A stretch of 6,449 nt of DNA. Origin: Sphingomonas sp. GTDB lineage: Bacteria; Pseudomonadota; Alphaproteobacteria; Sphingomonadales; Sphingomonadaceae. Position 1 is the first letter of the stretch; each line of letters begins with the position of its first letter. Location of the stretch: assembly GCA_025935515.1 (NCBI GenBank), contig JAICVC010000119.1:1-6449 (forward strand), in the 5' to 3' direction. Made by a program: the position numbers and the translations under genes. Below, one piece after another: positions 1-5,524 of the stretch. Under the pieces are notes generated by a model. It did not search any database. It worked only from the letters and a program-made list of their open reading frames with translations, and was not told the origin of the DNA.

Positions 1-1
1 T

Positions 2-901
2 CCGAACCGGACTCTCATCGGCGACGACGAGCACGGCTGGTCGGACACCGCGGTCTTCAACTTCGAAGGCGGCTGCTACGCCAAGATGATCCGCCTCTCG
101 GCCGAGTCCGAACCGGAAATCTATGCGACCACCAAGCGCTTCGGCACGGTGCTCGAGAATGTCGTGATCGATCCCGTCACGCGCGAACTCGACTTCGACG
201 ACGCAACGCTCGCCGAGAACAGCCGCGGCGCTTATCCGATCGATTTCATTCCGAACTCGTCGGAGGACAATCTCGGCCCCGTGCCGAAGAATGTGGTGAT
301 GCTGACCGCGGACGCGTTCGGCGTGCTGCCGCCGATTGCCAAGCTCACGCCCGACCAGGCGATGTACCACTTTCTGTCTGGCTACACGGCCAAGGTCGCA
401 GGCACCGAGATCGGCGTGACCGAGCCGCAGGCGACCTTCTCGACCTGCTTCGGAGCGCCGTTCATGCCGCGCCACCCGTCGATCTACGGCAATTTGCTCA
501 AGGAGCGGATCGCCAAGGGCGGAGTCGACTGCTGGCTGGTCAACACCGGCTGGACCGGCGGCAAATATGGCGTCGGCAAGCGCATGCCGATCAAGGAGAC
601 CCGTGCGCTGCTCAACGCCGCGCTCGACGGCAGCCTCAAGAACGTTGAGTTCCGCAAGGACCCGAACTTCGGCTTCCTGGTGCCGGTCTCGGTGCCCGGA
701 GTCGACCAGTCGATCCTCGACCCGCGCGGCACCTGGTCGAATCCCGCCGACTATGACGCCATGGCCGCGAAGCTCGTCGATCTGTTCGTCGAGAATTTCG
801 CGCAGTTCGCTGACCAGGTGGACGAAGGGGTCCGGCAAGCGGCGCCCAGGGCTGCGCAACAACAAGCGCAACCGGCCCAAAGCCAAGTCACCGCCGTTTA
901 G
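2..901 (+). CDS. pckA: Phosphoenolpyruvate carboxykinase (ATP), 3' part; 5' end lies before the window
   Basis: Cytoplasmic enzyme that converts oxaloacetate and ATP to phosphoenolpyruvate, ADP and CO2, the entry step of gluconeogenesis. The frame is open from base 2 and gives 299 residues of a family usually near 530-540, so the N-terminal domain and the P-loop are off the window; the ATG at 86 is internal. Seen: the kinase-2 motif LIGDDEHGW (nt 14-40) with the metal-binding aspartate, FNFEGGCYAK (nt 56-85) with the conserved lysine, the arginine of NSRGAYPI (nt 224-226), LTADAFGVLPP, and the nucleotide-binding stretch NTGWTGG..GVGKRMPIKETR (nt 542-604). All match the ATP-dependent family, not the GTP-dependent one. 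The last 25 or so residues are a Q/A-rich tail (QQQAQPAQSQ) beyond the conserved fold. A stem-loop follows the stop immediately. Identification is firm; only the 5' end is missing. Confidence 0.97.
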   Translation, partial: PNRTLIGDDEHGWSDTAVFNFEGGCYAKMIRLSAESEPEIYATTKRFGTVLENVVIDPVTRELDFDDATLAENSRGAYPIDFIPNSSEDNLGPVPKNVVMLTADAFGVLPPIAKLTPDQAMYHFLSGYTAKVAGTEIGVTEPQATFSTCFGAPFMPRHPSIYGNLLKERIAKGGVDCWLVNTGWTGGKYGVGKRMPIKETRALLNAALDGSLKNVEFRKDPNFGFLVPVSVPGVDQSILDPRGTWSNPADYDAMAAKLVDLFVENFAQFADQVDEGVRQAAPRAAQQQAQPAQSQVTAV

Positions 902-902
902 C

Positions 903-923
903 GGCCCGGTCGGCGATCGGGCC
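903..923 (+). other. Stem-loop just after the pckA stop codon
   Basis: Bases 903-911 pair with 915-923: eight Watson-Crick pairs and one G-U pair around a 3-base GGC loop, starting one base after the pckA stop. The stem is strong and GC-rich, but the following bases (CAGCAAAGG) contain no T run, and the next gene's ribosome binding site begins five bases later. It could be a weak or Rho-assisted terminator, or a structure that protects the 3' end of the pckA message after processing. The base pairing is seen; the role is inferred. Confidence 0.45.
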
Positions 924-927
924 CAGC

Positions 928-933
928 AAAGGA
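928..933 (+). promoter_or_regulatory. Ribosome binding site fixing the start at 942
   Basis: AAAGGA lies 8 bases before the ATG at 942. The frame is open far upstream, through the antisense-like shadow of pckA, so this site together with the end of pckA at 901 is what places the start of the small gene. Confidence 0.7.
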
Positions 934-941
934 CCCGATCA

Positions 942-1388
942 ATGACCGAATATCGACCCCGATTGTTTGCATCCGACGCTGCCGTTGCGCGCGTGGGCGA
1001 GGGGCTCCTCGCGCGCAACCTGCCGCGCGAGGAGTGGACTCATGAGGCCCATCTCGCCGCGACCATCTACCTCCTGCTCCGGCATCCGGAGATCGACCTC
1101 GACTCAGAGCTCCCAGGCCTGATCCGCGGCTACAATGAGAGCGTCGGGGGAATGAACAGCGATAGCGAGGGCTATCACGACACGATCACCCGCGTGTTCC
1201 TGCACGGCATCCGCCTGTTTCTCGGCGGCGCCGATGCGCCGAAACCGGTGCATGAGCTCGTCAATGAGCTGTTGCTTTCGCCGGTCGGTGAACGCGACTG
1301 GCCGCTGCGCTTTTACTCGCGCGATCGGTTGTTTTCGGTCGAAGCACGGCGGGCATTCGTCGAACCCGACCGTGCCGCGCTTCCCTGA
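942..1388 (+). CDS. Conserved-looking hypothetical protein, 148 aa, with WTHEAH motif
   Basis: I do not recognise a named family for certain, though the layout resembles small uncharacterised bacterial proteins that carry W-[TS]-H-x-A-H near residue 30, G-Y-H-[DE]-T near 77, a Y-[YS]-S-[RP]-[ED] stretch and a C-terminal F-V-E-P-D. Here these are W32-T-H34-E-A-H37, G77-Y-H79-D-T, F124-Y-S-R-D-R and F139-V-E-P-D. No signal peptide or membrane segment; the protein is probably cytoplasmic and mostly helical (an amphipathic, leucine-rich middle with RLFLGG and ELVNELLLSP). Three histidines in conserved-looking positions could bind a metal, which is inference only. The start is the ATG 8 bases after AAAGGA; starting earlier would run into pckA. 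It sits 40 bases after pckA and 44 before the DUF885 gene on the same strand, so it may be co-transcribed with either; the neighbours do not reveal its job. Confidence 0.85.
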   Translation: MTEYRPRLFASDAAVARVGEGLLARNLPREEWTHEAHLAATIYLLLRHPEIDLDSELPGLIRGYNESVGGMNSDSEGYHDTITRVFLHGIRLFLGGADAPKPVHELVNELLLSPVGERDWPLRFYSRDRLFSVEARRAFVEPDRAALP

Positions 1389-1417
1389 TCGCAAGCGCCT
1401 GCTACGACTGGGCCCAT

Positions 1418-1426
1418 AGGAAAAGG
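1418..1426 (+). promoter_or_regulatory. Ribosome binding site of the Sec-type DUF885 gene
   Basis: The purine run AGGAAAAGG ends 6 bases before the ATG at 1433 and 12 bases before the in-frame ATG at 1439. The spacing favours 1433, giving an N-terminus MTMNSFKLGG. The 44-base gap holding this site shows no convincing promoter or terminator. Confidence 0.6.
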
Positions 1427-1432
1427 CGGGGC

Positions 1433-3214
1433 ATGACGATGAATTCGTTCAAATTGGGCGGTCTGTTGCTGGCGGGCGTCTTCCTAGCTCCAGCCCCGTT
1501 GTTGGCGCAGGCGTCGCCGCCGACAGCCGCCCAACAGAGCCCGGCCGATGCGAAGCTGCGCGCGCTCTACGACGGCTATGCGGCGTGGGATGCCAAGGAG
1601 TTCGAGCAGTTCGAGGATGCGCGCGGCGAAACCAAGCCAACTGCGCATTTGCCCCACGTGGATGATGCGTCGCAGCTTCGCCGCGCGGCGCATCTTCGCA
1701 GCCTGCTCGAGCAGCTCAATGCGATCCCCGTCCAGCAGCTATCGCCGGACGAGCAAGTGAATGCTGCGGTCTTCCGAACCATCCTCGAAAACGCGATCGG
1801 CGAGGCCCGCTTCCGGCAGTGGGAAATGCCCTTCAACAGCGACAGCTCGTTCTGGACCTACCTGGATGCGCGCAGGCCATTCGCGGACGCGGCCGAATAC
1901 CGCCGCTACATATCGCGGATGCGCGACATCCCGCGCTATTTCGACGAACAGATCGCCAACATGCGCGCCGGGCTTGCGAGAGGGTTCAGCGTTCCCAAGG
2001 CCACGCTCACGGGCCGCGACGCCTCGATCGCCGCATTCATTGTCGACACTCCCGCCAAGAGCTCTTTCTACAAGCCGTTCGAGGACATGCCCTCGACGAT
2101 CCCGCAAGGTGAGCAACAGGCATTGAAAGCGGAATCCGCCGAGGCGATCCGCCAGTCGGTGATGCCGGCGTACCGCAAGCTGCTTGCCTTTTATAAGGCC
2201 GAATATTTTCCCAAGACCCGCACGACGGTTTCGGCGCACGACCTTCCGGACGGCGACGCTTATTACCGCGCCAACATCCGCGAATATACGACGACCGACC
2301 GGACTCCCGAGGAGATCCACCAGCTCGGGCTTCGGGAGGTCGCGCGGATCGACGCCGAAATGCGCAAGACGATGCGCGAGAGCGGGTTCAAGGGCAGCTT
2401 CGAGGCATTCCTCAAGTTCCTCAAGACCGACCCGCAATTCTATGCCAGGACTCCGGACGAATTGATGGGCGTGTCGGCCTATGTGGCGAAGCGGACGGAC
2501 GGCAAGATCGGCGAATATTTCGGGCTCCTTCCGCGACGCCGGTTCGCGATCGTTCCGGTGCCCGATGCGCTTGCGCCCTTTTACACCGCGGGCCGCGGCG
2601 GCCTCGAAAGCTGCCAGATGAACACCTACAACTTGCCGGTCCGCCCGCTTTACAACATCCCCGCGCTCACCCTGCACGAATGCGAGCCGGGTCACAGCTT
2701 CCAGGCGGCGCTGAGCGAAGAGCAGAAGGGTCTGCCGCGCTTCCGCCGCAACCTCTATTTCTCAGGCTACGGCGAGGGCTGGGGTCTCTACAGCGAGTGG
2801 CTCGGCTACAAGATGGGCATTTACCGGACGCCCTATGAACGGTTCGGCGCGCTGAGCTACGAGATGTGGCGCGCTGCACGGCTGGTGATCGACACCGGCG
2901 TTCACCGTTACGGCTGGTCGCGCCAACAGGCGATCGACTATCTCGCCAGCCATACGGCGCTGTCGCAGCACGAGGTGGAAACCGAAGTCGACCGCTACAT
3001 CAGCTGGCCCGGCCAGGCGCTCGCGTACAAGCTCGGCGAGCTGACGATCCGCAAGCTTCGCGGCGAGGCTGAGTCGGCGCTTGGTCCGAGGTTCGACGAG
3101 CGCGCCTTCCACGACCGGATTCTCGGGATGGGCGCGGTGCCGCTGAACGTCCTCGACGACCAGATGCGGCTGTTCATCCGGCAAGAGGCGGCGAAGACTC
3201 CGAAGGCGAACTAG
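1433..3214 (+). CDS. DUF885 family protein, putative exported metallopeptidase (Sec signal)
   Basis: A 593-residue protein of the DUF885 family, which resembles zinc metallopeptidases; the substrate is unknown. Residues 1-27 form a Sec signal peptide: K7, a hydrophobic core LGGLLLAGVFLAPAPLL, and a likely cut after AQA (25-27), so the mature protein is probably periplasmic. The metal motif is H415-E-C-E-P-G-H421 followed by FQ (nt 2675-2695), then GEGWGLYSEW (447-456) with a glutamate that may be a third ligand, RLVIDTGVHRYGW (483-495) and EVDRYISWPGQALAYK (518-533), all in the usual DUF885 order. Length is normal for the family. The only two cysteines (394 and 417) lie by the active-site motif. 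The stop overlaps the stop of the convergent paralogue at 3211. Family assignment is firm from the motifs; peptidase activity is inferred from the family. Confidence 0.93.
   Translation: MTMNSFKLGGLLLAGVFLAPAPLLAQASPPTAAQQSPADAKLRALYDGYAAWDAKEFEQFEDARGETKPTAHLPHVDDASQLRRAAHLRSLLEQLNAIPVQQLSPDEQVNAAVFRTILENAIGEARFRQWEMPFNSDSSFWTYLDARRPFADAAEYRRYISRMRDIPRYFDEQIANMRAGLARGFSVPKATLTGRDASIAAFIVDTPAKSSFYKPFEDMPSTIPQGEQQALKAESAEAIRQSVMPAYRKLLAFYKAEYFPKTRTTVSAHDLPDGDAYYRANIREYTTTDRTPEEIHQLGLREVARIDAEMRKTMRESGFKGSFEAFLKFLKTDPQFYARTPDELMGVSAYVAKRTDGKIGEYFGLLPRRRFAIVPVPDALAPFYTAGRGGLESCQMNTYNLPVRPLYNIPALTLHECEPGHSFQAALSEEQKGLPRFRRNLYFSGYGEGWGLYSEWLGYKMGIYRTPYERFGALSYEMWRAARLVIDTGVHRYGWSRQQAIDYLASHTALSQHEVETEVDRYISWPGQALAYKLGELTIRKLRGEAESALGPRFDERAFHDRILGMGAVPLNVLDDQMRLFIRQEAAKTPKAN
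2987..3019 (+). repeat. Left arm of an inverted repeat formed by the two DUF885 genes
   Basis: This 33-base stretch encodes VDRYISWPGQA of the Sec-type DUF885 protein. Its reverse complement recurs at 3388-3420 with 4 mismatches, where it encodes VDRYCSWPGQA of the minus-strand paralogue. The repeat reflects a conserved protein motif in genes lying tail to tail, not a mobile element end. Confidence 0.75.
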
Positions 3215-5049
3215 GCCCTGGTCCGCGCGATGTAGTCGTCGACGTTCGACGCGAGGACGCTCATCGGCACGTTGCCGCCGAGCACCACGGCGTCGTCGAA
3301 CGCACGCAAATCGTATTTCGCACCGAGCTCTGCCTTTGCCCTGTCGCGCAGGCGATTGATGGTCGAGTGTCCGACCTTGTAGCCGCACGCCTGGCCCGGC
3401 CAGCTGCAATAGCGGTCGACCTCTGACGCCACTTCGAGCGGGTTGGACCCGTTGCGCTGGACGAAGAAATCGACGCCTTGCTGCCGGGTCCAGCGCTTGG
3501 CATGGAGGCCGCTGTCGACCACCAGGCGGCAACAGCGGAAGGCGATCGACTGGAGGTAACCGAGCCGCCCGACCGGGAAGTCGTCATAGACCCCTAGCTC
3601 ATCGACCAGCTGTTCGGCGTAGAGCGCCCAGCCTTCGGAATAAGCGTTGAACGAGAGCAGGGTGCGGATCAGCGGCAGCTTGTTCGCATATTCGCCCTGC
3701 CAGACGTGGCCGGGGATCGCTTCGTGCGCCGCGAGGTCCGGCAGGCTGTATCTGCTGTGGAGGTCGGTGGTCCTGAGGTTGATCCAGAATTTGCCCGGAA
3801 TCTTGCCGTCGATCGAGCCGGCGCCGCCATAGGCGCCTGGCGCTCCAGGCTCCTGTTCGGGCGACATCCGCTTCACTTCCAGATGGCCGGGCACCATGGT
3901 GTGGAACGCCCGCGGCAGGACCGTGCGGATCTTGGCAAGGCGCTCCTGGATATAGGCCATGATCTCCGCCCGGCCCTTGTCACCCTCGCTGAACTTGTAA
4001 CGCGGATCCTTGGCCAGAGCCTGCATTCGCTCGCCAACGCTGCCTTGCGTGTAGCCTACCGATTTCAGGATCGGGTCCATGCGCCCCTGCAGCTCGGCGA
4101 GCTGCTCGAGGCCCATCCGGTGGACCTCGTCGGGTGACATTTCGGTCGTGGTCGAGGCCTTGAGTGCCCAGCGATAATATTCCTGGCCGTGCGGCCGCGA
4201 CCACATGCCGGCGACGTCGCTCGCGGTCGCACGCTCGGCCTTAAGCTCGGCAATCTGGCGCTGGAGTGCGGGCACGACCTCGCTGGTCGCGATCTTGCGG
4301 GCGCGGGCATCCCAGTTTCCGGCGATGCCCTTGGCCTTGGTCCGTCGGACGAGCGAGTCGACGATGGTCCCGCCGACCTGGGTGTTCTTCAGCGCAATCC
4401 CGAGCTGGTCGAGCGCCTTGTCGATCAGGAAACTGGGAGGGGCGAGGCCTTTGCCGCGCGCGTCCTTCATCCGCTCGAGCTCGCCGTCGAGCTGGTGCGG
4501 ATATTGCGCAAGCCGGGCGAGATAGGCCTCGGCGTCGGCGCGGTTTTCGATCGGATGGTCGGTGTCGAGCAGCTGGGGCGTATCGATATAGGCGCCGACG
4601 TTTTGGATCACGACGTAGGGCGTGTTGCGCCAGGCGTCGCCCGCGACCGGCGCGTCGCCGTAGGGCATTGCAAGGCCTTCCAGCTTGGTCCGAAACGCAT
4701 ATTTCACGACTTCGACGCTGGTGCGGACCGGGAACGAGAGCCTGGACGTGTCGAGCGCCTCGACGCGGGCGAGATCCGCGCGGACCGTCCGCGCGAGGCG
4801 CTGCTGCCCCGCGATCGAGCGATCGGGCAGCTCCGAACGGAGGCTCGCAAGCGCCCCCTTGTCGACCCCAAGGCTGGTGGCCTGCGTCGGATAGAGGCGA
4901 AGGAGATGGTCCGCGACCGAATCAAGCAATGCGTTCGCCTGTGCGTCCGTCGCCGGAGCGGCGATTGCGGAGGATGAAAGCACGGGGAGCGCCGTGGTTG
5001 CGGCGAGGCCGGCGAGCGCCTCGCGCCGGCTGATTGGAAGCATGGTCAA
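3211..5049 (-). CDS. DUF885 family protein, putative exported metallopeptidase (Tat signal)
   Basis: A 612-residue second DUF885 protein. The N-terminus MTMLPISRREALAGLAA carries a twin-arginine motif (S7-R8-R9-E-A-L), a hydrophobic stretch and a likely cut after AIA (28-30), so it is probably exported folded through Tat. The metal motif H442-E-A-I-P-G-H448 plus VWQ (nt 3706-3726) is followed by SEGWALYAEQ (471-480), RLVVDSGLHAKRW (508-520) and EVDRYCSWPGQACGYK (543-558). All four cysteines (506, 507, 548, 555) lie in this last third. I chose the TTG at 5049 because GGAGA (5061-5057) is 7 bases from it and 13 from the ATG at 5043; the two starts differ by only two residues. It begins 13 bases after the NfeD gene and is probably the last gene of that operon. 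The substrate is unknown; zinc peptidase function is inferred from the family. Confidence 0.93.
   Translation of the reverse strand: MTMLPISRREALAGLAATTALPVLSSSAIAAPATDAQANALLDSVADHLLRLYPTQATSLGVDKGALASLRSELPDRSIAGQQRLARTVRADLARVEALDTSRLSFPVRTSVEVVKYAFRTKLEGLAMPYGDAPVAGDAWRNTPYVVIQNVGAYIDTPQLLDTDHPIENRADAEAYLARLAQYPHQLDGELERMKDARGKGLAPPSFLIDKALDQLGIALKNTQVGGTIVDSLVRRTKAKGIAGNWDARARKIATSEVVPALQRQIAELKAERATASDVAGMWSRPHGQEYYRWALKASTTTEMSPDEVHRMGLEQLAELQGRMDPILKSVGYTQGSVGERMQALAKDPRYKFSEGDKGRAEIMAYIQERLAKIRTVLPRAFHTMVPGHLEVKRMSPEQEPGAPGAYGGAGSIDGKIPGKFWINLRTTDLHSRYSLPDLAAHEAIPGHVWQGEYANKLPLIRTLLSFNAYSEGWALYAEQLVDELGVYDDFPVGRLGYLQSIAFRCCRLVVDSGLHAKRWTRQQGVDFFVQRNGSNPLEVASEVDRYCSWPGQACGYKVGHSTINRLRDRAKAELGAKYDLRAFDDAVVLGGNVPMSVLASNVDDYIARTRA
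3388..3420 (-). repeat. Right arm of the DUF885 inverted repeat
   Basis: Partner of 2987-3019, 29 of 33 bases matching in inverted orientation, with 368 bases between the arms. Shared codon choices account for the high nucleotide identity over a motif that is conserved in the family. Confidence 0.75.
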
Positions 5050-5056
5050 AAAGGAA

Positions 5057-5061
5057 TCTCC
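5057..5061 (-). promoter_or_regulatory. Ribosome binding site favouring a TTG start
   Basis: GGAGA on the minus strand, just after the NfeD stop (5065-5063), lies 7 bases before TTG (5049-5047) and 13 before ATG (5043-5041). The spacing points to TTG as the start of the Tat-type DUF885 protein. The twin-arginine motif is kept with either start. Confidence 0.55.
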
Positions 5062-5062
5062 G

Positions 5063-5524
5063 CTAGGCTGGGGGAAGCACGTGCTCGGGCTCGACCTTCA
5101 GGCAATTTCCCTCGATGTCGACGATCCGGACTCGGTCGCCAGCGGCCGCGGGGCCGCCGCGCGCCGACCATTCGCTGTCGCCGACCCGGACTCGGCCGCC
5201 GTTGGAATCGATCGGCTGAACGACCACGACGACTTTGCCGAGCAGCCGCGCCGCCCGATCGTTGAGGAGAGGATCGGCGGTGTAATCGTAGCGCGAGGCA
5301 TAGAAGCGCCGTCCGATGATCCGTACTGCAAGGAACGCCAGCACCGCGAAGACCGCCAGCTGCAAAGCGACTGCCAGGCCGAGGCCAAGCGTCAGCAATC
5401 CGGTCGCAATGGCGGCCGCGCCGATGAAGATCAGGAAGAAGCCGGGCGCGATGACCTCGGCGATCAGCAGCACCACACCGCCGATCAGCCACAGCCATGC
5501 CGGTTCGAGGGGCAAGCCGGTCAT
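5063..5524 (-). CDS. Short NfeD family membrane protein (YbbJ-like)
   Basis: A 153-residue NfeD protein of the short type, the usual partner of SPFH/stomatin-like proteins; E. coli pairs YbbJ with QmcA in the same way. Three membrane segments are visible, about residues 9-26 (WLWLIGGVVLLIAEVIA), 28-50 and 52-70, followed by a soluble C-terminal domain (about 88-150) of the NfeD OB-fold type with LLGKVVVVVQPI, GGRVRVGDSEWSARG and GDRVRIVDIEGNCLKVEP. The N-terminal ClpP-like serine protease domain of long NfeD proteins is absent, as in other short forms. The ATG overlaps the SPFH stop codon in ATGA (5524-5521), and the sequence upstream has only a weak GGA, so translation is probably coupled to the gene before it. 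The family call is firm; its exact role is generally given as supporting the SPFH complex. Confidence 0.93.
   Translation of the reverse strand: MTGLPLEPAWLWLIGGVVLLIAEVIAPGFFLIFIGAAAIATGLLTLGLGLAVALQLAVFAVLAFLAVRIIGRRFYASRYDYTADPLLNDRAARLLGKVVVVVQPIDSNGGRVRVGDSEWSARGGPAAAGDRVRIVDIEGNCLKVEPEHVLPPA

Noticed and set aside
86..88. ATG at 86 as the start of pckA
   Set aside because: The frame is open back to base 2 and encodes the kinase-2 motif LIGDDEHGW and GGCYAK, so this methionine is internal.
1396..1428. Possible hairpin (CGCCT with AGGCG) covering the ribosome site of the Sec-type DUF885 gene
   Set aside because: Only 5 pairs with a 23-base loop; this is expected by chance in GC-rich sequence.
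1739..2695. Open frame of 318 codons on the minus strand opposite the Sec-type DUF885 gene
   Set aside because: It lies wholly antisense to a gene with clear motifs, its translation is R/G/V-rich with no recognisable domain, and such frames are common in GC-rich DNA.
2762..3532. Minus-strand frame of 256 codons spanning the junction of the two DUF885 genes
   Set aside because: It runs antisense to one gene and out of frame through the other. Scraps that resemble motifs come from the neighbouring frames.
4189..5033. Two long plus-strand frames (262 and 255 codons) opposite the Tat-type DUF885 gene
   Set aside because: They overlap each other in different frames and lie antisense to a well-supported gene; the translations are arginine-rich, low in complexity and have no motif.
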